Made by a program: the position numbers and the translations under genes. A DNA stretch of 64,000 bases from Candidatus Obscuribacterales bacterium (GTDB lineage Bacteria; Cyanobacteriota; Vampirovibrionia; Obscuribacterales; Obscuribacteraceae): assembly GCA_019752635.1 (NCBI GenBank), contig JAIELX010000076.1:1-64000 (forward strand), written 5' to 3'. Each line of letters opens with the position of its first letter. Position 1 is the stretch's first letter. A model generated the notes under the pieces. The model was not told where the DNA came from. It ran no database searches and saw nothing but the letters and a program-made list of their open reading frames with translations. Shown in pieces: positions 10,101 through 18,673 of this stretch.

Positions 10101-11201
10101 GTCGGGGCTCGCCCCTTGTTTCTGTTGCCAGAGGGGCAACACGTGATTCTTTTCTGACACTGATGCGCGGAGGTTAGTTTGCAGCGCAATAGTTGTACCC
10201 AGAACCATAACAGTCGCTGTCAAGACTGGCACCAACCATTTTCCTTTCAGGATGTGCGAGGACCTCTGTTGAACGCCTTGCTGAAGTGTTGGTTCATAAT
10301 CGCTTTCGGTCGCCGAACTGGGTACGCTCGACTGCCCTTCCAAAATCTCAAGCAACTGTTCGCGAATCTGCGCGCAGCTCTTTAACCTTGCTGATTGGTC
10401 GGCTTCGGTAGCTTTGTGAATCAACTCGTTTAAGGCGTGACGAGCACGGTCCGGCTTAATTGCCACCGGAATGTCGGGTAGTCTTTCTTTGGTATGTTTG
10501 AACATCACGGCGATGGGGTTCTCGGCCTCAAACGGAAGTTGTCCGCTCAGCGTCTCGTATAGGAGACACCCGACTGCGTAAACATCCAATGAAACATCCG
10601 CCACTGCGCCTTTGAAGGCTTCTGGTGGCATGTAATTTACGCTGCCGATTATGCTTCGCGGATCGGTCAGCGTGTCGAATACAAATTCACCTTGCTGTTT
10701 TCCGACCAAACCGAAGTCGACAACTTTGACTAGCTCGGTGTCGTCAGTTCCGCGTGTGATCATGACATTGGCTGGCTTAATGTCGCGATGAATAAAACCA
10801 CTCTTGTGTGCGTACTCCAGTGCCTCACACACCTGGATCACGAGACGAACTACTCGCGTCCAGTGCAGAGACTCTTTCTCCACCAGTGCATTGAGTGGCA
10901 TTCCCTCGACGAATTCCAATGCCAAATACGGGTAGACGTTTTCGTAAATGCCGAAAGAGAAACATTCGACGATATTTTTGTGCTGAAGCGATGCTAGAAC
11001 TCGAGCTTCACGCTTAAACCGGTTGACGCTGTCTAAGCTGGATAAGGCGTCTGATTTGAGGAACTTGAGGCAGACATGGCGATTTAGATCTTTCTGAATC
11101 GCCTCATATGCCGTGCCCATGCCCCCTGTGCCCAAGTGGCGCTCAATGCAAAACTTGCCGTCTATGGTTTTTCCGATAAGCGAATTGTCAAGAGAGGTCA
11201 T
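7116..11201 (-). CDS. Membrane Ser/Thr protein kinase with TPR-like ectodomain, 1361 aa
   Basis: Residues 17-290 form a complete Hanks-type kinase of the bacterial PknB kind. The glycine loop is GTGGMG at 24-29, with ATP lysine K46, alpha-C E65, HRDIKPAN with catalytic D140, and DFG at 162-164. A PPE motif and DVYAVGC follow. A single membrane span lies at about 320-340. The remaining 1000 residues are helical repeats of TPR type, for example YRRQNQDAKALTYLRQSIRFN. The kinase would be cytoplasmic and the repeats outside. The segments DLLTSLGYF and RLRPAAAFYPDL also occur in the three other kinases here. All key residues are present, so it should be active. No neighbour phosphatase is seen. 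Confidence 0.92.
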   Translation of the reverse strand: MTSLDNSLIGKTIDGKFCIERHLGTGGMGTAYEAIQKDLNRHVCLKFLKSDALSSLDSVNRFKREARVLASLQHKNIVECFSFGIYENVYPYLALEFVEGMPLNALVEKESLHWTRVVRLVIQVCEALEYAHKSGFIHRDIKPANVMITRGTDDTELVKVVDFGLVGKQQGEFVFDTLTDPRSIIGSVNYMPPEAFKGAVADVSLDVYAVGCLLYETLSGQLPFEAENPIAVMFKHTKERLPDIPVAIKPDRARHALNELIHKATEADQSARLKSCAQIREQLLEILEGQSSVPSSATESDYEPTLQQGVQQRSSHILKGKWLVPVLTATVMVLGTTIALQTNLRASVSEKNHVLPLWQQKQGASPDSKTKFDDALKQFRSSTLQLERVSGGKAKEPVNSFRAFLEQYSFALRTDDKEVQKLTEAACAKLSTLQETTQEQNMRTQLFNLRCDLLTSLGYFENTLVLLKARNSPQVPLLTKLRKGGSEELIQLDDYVLGKGGDSFLVERLRPAAAFYPDLKDDGMRFLRLVNQLNSVEWKDHWSPRLIEIAEEVSRNRDERLVQLWIELCQVAVKSDEPELARSLLPKIRKEMTRYPLASVDQVATLYDRLDKTEEALRIIQEGCEAARRRGEHFTWCLWQHTAIKILNQRGREKEARETLQRVLRSEHWTPDRYDKHHRFEWFDLVYRYSNLSFELQDYTSFLKLYNQSMKMREPKIEERCLEISVNYAGLFWQMNRDREADAVIKGEIGRATASQKLQFAGLLCDMVVHSDTVNNAKLRIRMLKESSSLLSGLLKNRGKLDTAIVDKYRNSLLNANVNLANAYLSDCQWEQAKEICLQISRGEFAKISEHAKAGWLASLLHAQRYAGEAESCRKTAAKILEVLRNISVWSEADYSTFYSATEEYVLAEAYQGDLRRAQAFIDAQLEQFNGKSPQQCYLQALSASCSIWGPGQRLDLGLAQLEKACKCLGTLPPPDDQQAEFYCVVTRAIAIKFMELGAYDRAQKLQTQFTLTYTEGHFLERIDAYCALAEFAYYRGNYDEALSALEMASTISASELDRKIRTNFLWAKILATQGHFPGALEKLDQLRKLVDREKNLDDRVRSLILIEVAYDTLYTRWKRPAEGHKHLQKALKLFESGLKSENMLLDIVVVGVLLEHLSADAERHHHIVQSTEFLQEMRNPAFLKLWRKTNFNLGTGLCYYRLAKLYRRQNQDAKALTYLRQSIRFNRPENYTLQLAEVEAAVGEEAAAARNYQAALDRAHQLACLKNPVQDFERARVYLSYACWLHDQNHSDQAKQYAGKAISLMSHNPAIYDRKIYGLGWITSESDATLRNLEKLAKWYTLEQKTVQQLIAAARSVTDL

Positions 11202-11385
11202 TCAAAGCCTATTCAAACCAAGAGCATGCCCCGGTGCTGCAAGCTATTTACCCGGTTTTTCTCAGTTCTGTGAGCCGATGCTGCACTCCCCCATCGGTTG
11301 ACGGACTCTTGCTTGTGCCCCGTGCTTTCATAGTTTGCTCCGCCGTTTATTCGACTGGGCGCCCTCGTAGCTCTGTGCAACAGAA

Positions 11386-11440
11386 CTTGTTGGCTACGGC
11401 CGCGTCTTCCAGATCTCCCCAATATCATCGAAGCACTCTT
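11386..11440 (-). pseudogene. Fragment of a second copy of the 4932-5450 gene
   Basis: Positions 11386-11421 match 5124-5159 with one mismatch in 36 nt, in the same orientation. After a deletion of about 28 nt the match resumes at 11423-11440, corresponding to 5188-5210. The encoded piece corresponds to the WGDLEDAAVANK segment. No intact frame remains. Confidence 0.75.
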
Positions 11441-11544
11441 GCCTGACCTCCACGTCAGAATCTTGGGCAAGGCGAGCTAGATCGGCAGGATGTGTATGGC
11501 GATTTCTGGCAACCGCCAGCCTGATAACCGCTATCCCCGGCAAG

Positions 11545-11620
11545 ACCAGCGAGTGTTCGTCGCAGATTGGAAAAGGTTGTATGGACTGCTACGGCAAAAC
11601 GGAGTGAAGATAGATTCTCT
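11545..11620 (+). pseudogene. Fragment of a kinase gene (end of catalytic domain)
   Basis: The plus strand here aligns with 14630-14705 of the second kinase gene, about three quarters of bases identical. In one frame it reads RRLEKVVWTATAKRSEDRFS, matching RRLEEVIWTATAKTKEDRFS of the intact kinase (C-terminal lobe, helix I region). Nothing else of the kinase is present, so this is a decayed copy. Confidence 0.75.
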
Positions 11621-11660
11621 CGCTCGACGTATTCCTTGCCGCCGGTTGCGGGTTGTGAAA

Positions 11661-13430
11661 CTAACGGCGGCCGGCGGACACTCGACGAAGCATCTGCCGC
11701 ACAGCTTGGGCTTCCCTCGGAAAAATAGCATCGAGCGGATTAGGACGGGCGGAATGAAGCATTCTATCAATGCCGCTGCGTGCCAGTGCCATTTCTTGCG
11801 GGCGAAGCATGCGTACGTCGGTTCCTGCAATGGCTCCCATGGCTTTGTACAACGATGCTTGCTCTTGTTTGCTCAGGGAGGAAAGAACGTCGTCCAGCTT
11901 TCGTCCAGGGGCCTCCAGACCCTTCTTTATTTTTTCTATACCGGAAAGCAAGGATCTGTCGGTGGTTTCTCGCTCAGGTGCACGGCGGGGCAGATCGGTG
12001 ATTCTGTCGGAAAGATCTTTGCCCAAGGCATCCAGTGTCCCCGACTTCTCTTTTGTGCCGCCTTTTGCAAGGTCGTAATCTTTAGCCTTTCCTCCGGGCG
12101 TAGTAAGCAGAATTTTGCCCGATTCGGTGATTCCAATGTTAAAGTCTTTAGTGGATTTGTCTTCCCTGCAAACCCATTTGTTGAATTTATCAGAAGCCTT
12201 GAATGCTGCTTCCTTTTCTCCGCGACCAAGGTGGAAAGCGGCGCCGGGGTTCTTCTCCGGACCGACTCTGTCGTACGTTTTGCCACCGATTGTGACCGAT
12301 TTTACGTCTCCGTGGGCGTCATGTTTGAGGTCGAGTTTTTTGCCTGGCACCCCTGCTTGATCGGCGGTAGCGACAGAGGTGATGCGATGTTCTTTGTCCT
12401 TAGCCACGGTGCAGCCATCTTTGCGATATTCTTTTCCGCCATCCGGCAAAGTGCGGGCCCAGTTCTCGCGGCTTTCGGTGTATTTCCCGAACGCATCTTT
12501 CCCGCTTACTTTGTTGGTTTTGTCGTCTCTGCATAGAGTATTGTTCCAGTCGTAAGTTCTCTTTCCGCCGCCGGGATATGTGAATGCTGCGATGTTCCTG
12601 TTGTCACCTTCCGCGGTGCCAACTGTCCGGTCTACCGTCTTAGCGATCGTTCCATTTGGATTTCTGAATGTTAGAGAAGTTTTGGCTGTTGTTCCGTCGG
12701 CAGATTTTGTTTCGGCGATATCTTCCTTACGAATAGCAGCCCAAGATCTTCCGTTCCAGCCTTTGGTTGCTGTTTCATTTCCTTGTGCGTCGCGTTCTGT
12801 TCTGATGTATCTGCCGATGTCTGTTCTGCTCGATGAACCATCAGTGTTTAACTGCGTGACAATTCGTTTTGGCGAACCGGGCGCGTCTGTGTATTTAAGA
12901 TCGCCTTTGGCTGTCAACTCAATTTCGCCCTGGATGGTTCCATCTTTGCCAACTTTGACGCCTAGCTTGCTCAAGGTTTTCATTGCATTTGCATCGACTG
13001 GTCCGTCGATTTTCATTTTGCCTGATGCCGCATCGCGGACGAGGTGCAAGCCTTCTTTTCCGTCCGCTGATAACAACCGGAGTTCTTGAATTTTGCCATT
13101 AAGCCGAATCACTTCGGTGGTTACGGATCCCTCGTCCAACTTAAGTGTGGAGACTCGCTTCTCGCCATCTTTTGCTTCTTCTGCTAGCGCGTCATTCCTT
13201 CGTGTTAGCGATCTCTCCACTTTGGCGGTTCGCGCAGCCTCTAATGTGTCACGGGTGCCGAATGGGGATGGCAATTCCACCGATGTCGGCTCCGGGCGGC
13301 GTAAGGCTCCCGGAAGAGGCGCTCGATCGATCGTGCCTGCGTCATGTAGCAGCGAACGGGCCGTGCTGTCCGCCGTATCGTCTGCCAATCTGCGCAGGTC
13401 ACCGGCTCTGAGAATCTCGCTGTCCGCCAT
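11661..13430 (-). CDS. RHS/YD-repeat-like protein of unknown function, 589 aa
   Basis: ATG at 13430 follows GGAGTGA, a better start than the upstream ones in the open frame. After a helical N-terminus the middle (about 130-480) is rich in short beta-hairpin-like units with DG, GG and Tyr/Trp turns, such as YTDAPGSPKRIVTQLNTDG, NWARTLPDGGKEYRKDG and ITSVATADQ. This is reminiscent of RHS/YD or wrapping beta repeats. A charged helical tail ends in RRVSAGRR. No signal peptide is visible, although RHS-like proteins are often exported by other routes. The upstream region shares an 18-nt box with the 2677-3315 gene. Function unknown; a polymorphic-toxin-like role cannot be supported because no toxin domain is seen. 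Confidence 0.75.
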   Translation of the reverse strand: MADSEILRAGDLRRLADDTADSTARSLLHDAGTIDRAPLPGALRRPEPTSVELPSPFGTRDTLEAARTAKVERSLTRRNDALAEEAKDGEKRVSTLKLDEGSVTTEVIRLNGKIQELRLLSADGKEGLHLVRDAASGKMKIDGPVDANAMKTLSKLGVKVGKDGTIQGEIELTAKGDLKYTDAPGSPKRIVTQLNTDGSSSRTDIGRYIRTERDAQGNETATKGWNGRSWAAIRKEDIAETKSADGTTAKTSLTFRNPNGTIAKTVDRTVGTAEGDNRNIAAFTYPGGGKRTYDWNNTLCRDDKTNKVSGKDAFGKYTESRENWARTLPDGGKEYRKDGCTVAKDKEHRITSVATADQAGVPGKKLDLKHDAHGDVKSVTIGGKTYDRVGPEKNPGAAFHLGRGEKEAAFKASDKFNKWVCREDKSTKDFNIGITESGKILLTTPGGKAKDYDLAKGGTKEKSGTLDALGKDLSDRITDLPRRAPERETTDRSLLSGIEKIKKGLEAPGRKLDDVLSSLSKQEQASLYKAMGAIAGTDVRMLRPQEMALARSGIDRMLHSARPNPLDAIFPREAQAVRQMLRRVSAGRR

Positions 13431-13480
13431 GGGAATCACTCCATTTCTTACAAACTTAACGTTGATAAGGTAATCTCGGG

Positions 13481-13498
13481 GACCTTGCGAAAATATTG
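13481..13498. promoter_or_regulatory. 18-nt box shared with 3387-3404
   Basis: GACCTTGCGAAAATATTG lies 51 bp upstream of the 11661-13430 start codon and matches the box upstream of the 2677-3315 gene at 17 of 18 positions, in the same orientation relative to the gene. Confidence 0.35.
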
Positions 13499-13741
13499 TG
13501 TTTTTCGTTCGCCGCTTATGAAGTCCGTGAAGCAAGAGGCGCAGGCGTCTGCGCGGTGGCAGCATGTACGCTCGGCTCGTGGAGAAGTGCGGTTTGCATT
13601 TGTTTGCTTGATGTGATGCCCTCTCATCTCTTGTCATTGGATTTGATCACTTGTGTACGGCGAGGCGCCAGCGTAGATAGAGTGCACCAATTCCAGTCCT
13701 GAGTCGGTTCGCTGAAACATAACTGTATGCACCTCAAGATG

Positions 13742-13769
13742 TTTCAAGTTTCAGTGTCGTTCAATGCTC
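13742..13769 (+). promoter_or_regulatory. 28-nt box shared with 19957-19984
   Basis: 25 of 28 bases match the copy upstream of the metalloprotease gene, including 16 identical bases in a row (GTGTCGTTCAATGCTC). It lies about 115 bp before the kinase start. A binding site or a leader RNA element are both possible. Confidence 0.4.
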
Positions 13770-13883
13770 TGAGCATTTGCAGTGCACTGCCTTTGCCGAA
13801 AAGGATCTCTGGAGTGCATTCTTTGTTGGTTTTGGTAGTGTATCGACGGGTATAACAGCACTGGCGGTCATAGTCGGTAAACG

Positions 13884-16800
13884 ATGCGGCAAATCGACAG
13901 TAGTCTGGTAGGCACAACAGTTGATCGGTGTTTTCTCGTCACTCAGTTCATTGGCATGGGCGGGATGGGCAGTGCTTTTAGGGCAACGCAGCTCGAGCTC
14001 AATAGAGAGGTGTGTCTCAAGTTTCTGAAGCTAGATTCGGTGACGTCGCTTGAAGGTCTCGAGCGATTTAAGCGGGAAGCTCGTGTTCTCGCCAAGCTTC
14101 GACACAAGAACATCGTGTCTTGTTACTCATTCGGTTTATTTGAAAACTTTTGCCCCTATCTGGCAATGGAGTTCATTGACGGCGTTTCCTTGAAGATGCT
14201 TTCAACCGATCAAGAGCTCGGCTGGTCCAGGGCGTGCCGCCTGGTGATTCAAGTATGTGATGCGCTCGATTATGCTCATCGAAACAATTTTGTGCATCGC
14301 GATATCAAGCCTGAGAATCTGATGATTCTGCAGCTGGCCAACGAAGAAATTGTGAAAGTAGTTGATTTTGGATTGGTGGGCAAGTGTCTTGGCGCTGAAG
14401 GCAGTTTTGATACGCTGACGAGCCCCGGTAGCATGCTCGGTACTGTTAATTACATGGCACCGGAGGCTTTCAGAGGCGTAGATGTCGATCAGACCGTCGA
14501 CATCTACGCGTTGGGATGCGTTCTCTATGAGCTTCTGAGCGCAGAGTTGCCTTTCGAAGCAGATAGCCCCATTGCGGTAATGTATAAACACAACAACGAG
14601 CGTCTTGCGGAGCTCCCTCAAAATGTAGGACCGGCGAGCGTTCGGCGCAGATTGGAGGAGGTTATATGGACTGCTACCGCAAAAACGAAGGAAGATAGAT
14701 TCTCGACTTGTGGCGAGATGGCTGGTGTTCTTAGTGACCTTCTTAATCAATCGGCCGAGACCAGCGCTGACAAGAGTCTATCATCACCGGTGGTATCATC
14801 TGTTCGCCTAATGTTTCAACGCCGGGGGGCCAAAATTTGCGTGGCCTTTGGACTGCTTGGGCTGATGGTACTGAGCTTGATTTTCGTAAGTCAATTAAAG
14901 CGGGCCGCACCTCCTCATCCATGGGTGCCTCCGGGCAAGATGACCGAAAACGCTGAGCAACTGTTCAGCGTGGAGCGCCCGTCGTCTGAAGATGTTGAGC
15001 GTACCCGGAAAAGGCTCGCCCTTTTTGAAAAAGAAGCTGCAACATTGGCCGCGAAATGGTCCGGACCCATTGTCACCAGCGAACGCGAGATTGATTTGCC
15101 CACAAGTCAGTTTGCAGATTCTTTCTCAATCTTTTTGCACAAGGAGAGCTACGTTCTGAATGCTGAAGATCCGGCAACGCAAAATTCAGTCAGATCTATC
15201 TCCAGAAGTCTTTCGTTGCTTACATCATCCCTCGTCCCGAAGGATCGACGGTTGCTTGATGCATTGCTTGTTGTCCACAGCGATTTGCTCTCCTGTTTAG
15301 GTTTCCTTGATGCGAGCGCAATGATTATCGAGACCGGTAAGCCGCTTCCAGTGGACCTGGTGCTCACTCCCGCGGATCTGTCCGGATCTAAGCGTTTTTA
15401 CGACAAATCGCTGTCCAAAGTGATAAAAAACTGTGGAGTTGTTGATAACAACGAAGCTGTGGCAACCGGTTTGCTCCGCCTGAGGCCCGCTATTCCGTAC
15501 TACTTGAGATTAGCTGGCAATGGAGCCGCTGTTGACGGCTACGTGTCCGTGGCTTCCGGCTGGTTGTCGCAAGATGATTGGCATCCTTCGATTGGCCAAG
15601 TTGTCGCTGGTTATCTGAAGCGAAATAGTAAGGCAACACTTCCAATGGTGATCGATCTTGCGGTATTCGAGTCTCGCCTCGGAAACAAGGCAATTGCGCT
15701 CAATCTTCTAAAGTGGCTAGAGAGCGACTTCTATCGTCCTGGTGAGCTTAGTGCTTCCAGCGAAACCTTTGCAATGCAGTTAGGAGCTGCCGGCGATTCG
15801 GCGGCCGCTCTTTCACTGCTGCGTCACCTTAAAACCATGGCCTATAGACGGAGGGACGATTGGAAGTGGTGCCAGTACGGCACCGCAATTGTAGAGCTGT
15901 ATAGCTCTGATCTAATGTTTGACCAAGCAGAACGAGAACTTGTGTCAGTCTTGAAGTCGCCGCAATGGAAGAATATTCAATGCGATTCCTCCAACTCGAG
16001 GAAGACGCAACTAGTGGACCTGTTGACGCGAATGGGCTCACAGTGGTTGCGGTGTAAGAGATACAGCGAAGCGGAAAAGTATCTTAGACTTGCTGTTCAG
16101 ATGAGCGAAATCTCCCGGGCTAATCAAGCTTGCGAACGTGAGCTGGTGCGTTGCTTGTTGTTTGCCGGTCGCTCGCGCGAAGCTGACTCATTCGTTGAGG
16201 GCCGAATCGCAAGGTACGGACGACTTGCCAAAAACGAGCGGCGAGAGCGACTACTGCTTCTGTCGCGATTGTACGCTGAACAGGGATTATTCGAGAAGGC
16301 GCTGAACTTGCAAGCACACGCGCAAGCTGATGACTTGAAGTCGATCAAATTTGAAAAGGGCTCATGGCTCGAAAGTGCAGGCAAGCTTGATTCTGCACTT
16401 GCAATTTATCGCCAGATTTACGCAGATCAATCTTCGTCCGTGGCGCTTCGCCAGGCTGCATTAATGAGGGCTTCTGGTGTTAGTGCTACTCGAGGTTTGG
16501 AGGATGATTGTAGAAGGGTTTCCATGAAACTTATCGATAGCATTCTTCCTCCGTTGAGTTCGTTTCATGAGGCCGATTACGAAATGCTCTGGACTGGATT
16601 GGTGCACCTGACGATCTCTAGTTTTTCATCCGAGGCGATTGCTGAGTGCGAGAATCTTCTTCGTGAGAAACAGCGCTTTATTGCGGATGACGTGCGAATC
16701 GGAAGTCTACTTGAAAACGCGATTGGTGACTTAGAGTGGAATCGGGGTAACTTGACGAAGGCGAAAGGTTGTTTTTCAAAGTTCTGCGAGAATCTTGCGA

Positions 16801-17675
16801 AGGACAACAAGTGCCGGCATAGTGTTTTCTGGGGAAGGATGAAGTTATCTGAACTAAACAAGTATCAGGGAAATTTTGTCGAATGCAATCGAATTTTGCA
16901 AGAACTAAGTCAGGAGACAAGTGAGTACACTCCAGTGGACGCTGCTCGTGAGTACCATTGCATTGTGCTCAAGGCCCGGGCTGATCTGGCTTCAAGAAGC
17001 CTGCGATTCAGTGAAGCGGCAAAGCTACTGGAATCTGCCGTGAGTTTGCACCCTCCCGCTCACAAAGTAGGTCTTCTTTATACCAAGGTTGAGCTGGCTC
17101 ATGCCTATGCTGCTTCTGGACAGACTGCAAAGGCTAAGGTGTTGTTGAGAACGATCCAACCGAAGGATAATTCGCAGCGATCGGCGACGAACCGTCTGCT
17201 TGAACACGTGCTTTGCGAGTATGCCCGCGGCTTGGCTCTTAGCGCTGTCAGTTCTGAGGAGGGAACTGTTCATCTCAGGAATGCTATGGAGTCGACGAAG
17301 CTTTTACCGATTAACTCTGTGCTGCCCGAGCAAGTTTTATGGGCAAGTGAACAGTTAGCGTTGAACGCTCAACGAGAAAATGAATCCGCGCGCGCCATCG
17401 CATACTTGAACGATGGCCTGCGCCTGCTAGACGAGAAGATGGTCGCGCTTTCTATGCGCCGTCCTCGTAGCGAGGCGAAGAGTCGGCTATTGGCTGATCA
17501 AAGCTCCATCTATGAGCGCACCGGGAAACTTGCGGATGCTGAAACTGCTATTCGCAATGCCATTTTAGATGCACCGCCCGCAGACAAGGAAATTTATCGG
17601 CAACAGTTAGCGGCGATTTTACGCAAGCAAGGTATGAAATTGAGTCCCAGCCAACGTTCAGTTGGAAAGATCTGA
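13884..17675 (+). CDS. Membrane Ser/Thr protein kinase with TPR-like ectodomain, 1263 aa
   Basis: The catalytic domain covers about residues 17-290. It has a glycine loop GMGGMG at 24-29, K46, HRDIKPEN near 138, DFG near 162, an APE motif (MAPEAF) and DIYALGC. One membrane span (VAFGLLGLMVLSLIFV) lies at about 316-338, then roughly 920 residues of helical repeats with TPR-like pairs such as GRSREADSFVEGRIARYGRL and GKLADAETAIRNAILDAP. The shared ectodomain block shows as SDLLSCLGFL and RLRPAIPYYLRL. ATG at 13884 has only a weak ribosome-binding site. All catalytic residues are present. It shares ancestry with the kinase at 7116-11201 but differs clearly in sequence. Confidence 0.92.
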   Translation: MRQIDSSLVGTTVDRCFLVTQFIGMGGMGSAFRATQLELNREVCLKFLKLDSVTSLEGLERFKREARVLAKLRHKNIVSCYSFGLFENFCPYLAMEFIDGVSLKMLSTDQELGWSRACRLVIQVCDALDYAHRNNFVHRDIKPENLMILQLANEEIVKVVDFGLVGKCLGAEGSFDTLTSPGSMLGTVNYMAPEAFRGVDVDQTVDIYALGCVLYELLSAELPFEADSPIAVMYKHNNERLAELPQNVGPASVRRRLEEVIWTATAKTKEDRFSTCGEMAGVLSDLLNQSAETSADKSLSSPVVSSVRLMFQRRGAKICVAFGLLGLMVLSLIFVSQLKRAAPPHPWVPPGKMTENAEQLFSVERPSSEDVERTRKRLALFEKEAATLAAKWSGPIVTSEREIDLPTSQFADSFSIFLHKESYVLNAEDPATQNSVRSISRSLSLLTSSLVPKDRRLLDALLVVHSDLLSCLGFLDASAMIIETGKPLPVDLVLTPADLSGSKRFYDKSLSKVIKNCGVVDNNEAVATGLLRLRPAIPYYLRLAGNGAAVDGYVSVASGWLSQDDWHPSIGQVVAGYLKRNSKATLPMVIDLAVFESRLGNKAIALNLLKWLESDFYRPGELSASSETFAMQLGAAGDSAAALSLLRHLKTMAYRRRDDWKWCQYGTAIVELYSSDLMFDQAERELVSVLKSPQWKNIQCDSSNSRKTQLVDLLTRMGSQWLRCKRYSEAEKYLRLAVQMSEISRANQACERELVRCLLFAGRSREADSFVEGRIARYGRLAKNERRERLLLLSRLYAEQGLFEKALNLQAHAQADDLKSIKFEKGSWLESAGKLDSALAIYRQIYADQSSSVALRQAALMRASGVSATRGLEDDCRRVSMKLIDSILPPLSSFHEADYEMLWTGLVHLTISSFSSEAIAECENLLREKQRFIADDVRIGSLLENAIGDLEWNRGNLTKAKGCFSKFCENLAKDNKCRHSVFWGRMKLSELNKYQGNFVECNRILQELSQETSEYTPVDAAREYHCIVLKARADLASRSLRFSEAAKLLESAVSLHPPAHKVGLLYTKVELAHAYAASGQTAKAKVLLRTIQPKDNSQRSATNRLLEHVLCEYARGLALSAVSSEEGTVHLRNAMESTKLLPINSVLPEQVLWASEQLALNAQRENESARAIAYLNDGLRLLDEKMVALSMRRPRSEAKSRLLADQSSIYERTGKLADAETAIRNAILDAPPADKEIYRQQLAAILRKQGMKLSPSQRSVGKI

Positions 17676-18007
17676 GTCACACCGCTGGTGGTGTGTATCT
17701 GTTGCAGCTCGTATAGCGGATTGAGAGTGCTTATGTGCAGCAGACTGAGGCGTTGATTCGAGGGGGCGAGAAGGCGTTTGCCGGGCAGTCCGCTGTTCAA
17801 GTCGAATATGTGCAGAGCTTTGATTGCGAGGTTCTATGGTGATTGTACGGGGCGATCGCGTTGGAATGAGGGAGCGATTTCGTTACGGTAAAGTGCTTAC
17901 TCAATTTGTTTTGACCTTCAGGAACATCGCTACTACACAACAGGAACGAAATAGGGAAACGTTCGGCTGCATCGATTGGTGCGGCGATAGAACAGGAGAG
18001 CTTGCGT
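17676..18007. other. Intergenic region with a possible coding remnant
   Basis: A small stem CACACC/GGTGTG at 17678-17695 follows the kinase stop and could be a weak terminator. Between 17717 and 17842 there is a 41-codon open stretch without a start codon and with protein-like composition, possibly the tail of a lost gene. Nothing else is recognised. Confidence 0.35.
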
Positions 18008-18235
18008 ATGTCCAATGCGAACAACGTTGAGGGGTATTTCGTCACCTACCGCAACACCGGCGGTGGGAATCTCGAGCGCGCTCACTTGGAGCTGCGGTCC
18101 ATGAGCATCCACGTCGTGTACAACACCAACCACCTCGAGGCGATCAGCACGGTCCCCTCGCGGTTGCAGAACTTGCCGGCCCTGCTGCACGGACTGAAGA
18201 AGGGCAAGTTGCGGGAGATTCGCTCGCGCAAGTGA
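18008..18235 (+). CDS. Short soluble protein, 75 aa
   Basis: ATG at 18008 follows AGGAGAG with good spacing. The protein is soluble, with a beta-like first half (GYFVTYRNTGGGNLERAHLEL) and a basic end (LKKGKLREIRSRK). I do not recognise it. It opens a run of four short plus-strand genes (18008-19698) that end at a strong hairpin and that have stronger ribosome-binding sites and more GC-ending codons than the kinases around them. Confidence 0.65.
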   Translation: MSNANNVEGYFVTYRNTGGGNLERAHLELRSMSIHVVYNTNHLEAISTVPSRLQNLPALLHGLKKGKLREIRSRK

Positions 18236-18398
18236 TGTGAACAAGCCGCGCATCTGGCAAGATTGATTTGGTAAGTCCGGCAAGCATTTAGAAGGAAGCG
18301 CATCCGCTTGTCCAGGCGGGTGGCACTACCGAGGCAAAAGTTCTCACACTCTAGCGTCCGTTGCTCGTAGCAACAGACTAAACATCAGGGGAAAAGTC

Positions 18399-18635
18399 AT
18401 GTTGAAGGCGTTTCGCTGGTTCCCGTTTGCGCTCAGCTTCCTGGCGGTGGATTGGTGGAAGCCCGCGGGCAGCGCGGTTCTGACCGTGACCGTACTGGGC
18501 GTCATTTTCACCAGGTCGATCTCCCTCGGGGGATTGCTTGGTCTCTGCTTCAGCTGTGTGCTGGTTGTGATCTGGTTGCTGGTCGCCCTGTGGCAGGCCT
18601 GGCGGGACAGAGACCAGACCATGCGACCGTTCTAA
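18399..18635 (+). CDS. Small membrane protein, 78 aa
   Basis: ATG at 18399 follows AGGGGAAAAG. Two to three hydrophobic stretches (about 8-20, 25-38 and 42-66) make most of the chain, ending in the charged tail WQAWRDRDQTMRPF, probably cytoplasmic by the positive-inside rule. Family unknown. Second gene of the short cluster 18008-19698. Confidence 0.65.
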   Translation: MLKAFRWFPFALSFLAVDWWKPAGSAVLTVTVLGVIFTRSISLGGLLGLCFSCVLVVIWLLVALWQAWRDRDQTMRPF

Positions 18636-18673
18636 GCGTCCTAGTTAACTAACTCATGGTTCGAGAGTGACAA

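Larger units (their letters stand above)
11202..11660. other. Intergenic region holding two gene fragments
   Basis: This 459-bp stretch separates the first kinase from the RHS-like gene. It contains a remnant of the 4932-5450 gene at 11386-11440 and a remnant of a kinase gene at 11545-11620. The rest shows nothing recognisable. Confidence 0.6.
13431..13883. other. Divergent intergenic region with two shared boxes
   Basis: This 453-bp region lies between a minus-strand gene and the plus-strand kinase and must carry both promoters. It contains the 18-nt box at 13481-13498 and the 28-nt box at 13742-13769. No gene is seen in it. Confidence 0.45.

Noticed and set aside
11490..12536. 348-codon plus-strand frame
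   Set aside because: It lies antisense to the well-supported 11661-13430 gene, has Cys/Phe/Arg-rich unnatural composition and crosses a kinase fragment.
11661..13430. RHS-like protein as a polymorphic toxin with immunity gene
   Set aside because: There is no toxin domain at the C-terminus and no small immunity-like gene follows it.
17717..17842. 41-codon open stretch with protein-like composition ahead of the 18008 cluster
   Set aside because: It has no start codon in a sensible place and no recognised relative, so it is mentioned only as a possible remnant.
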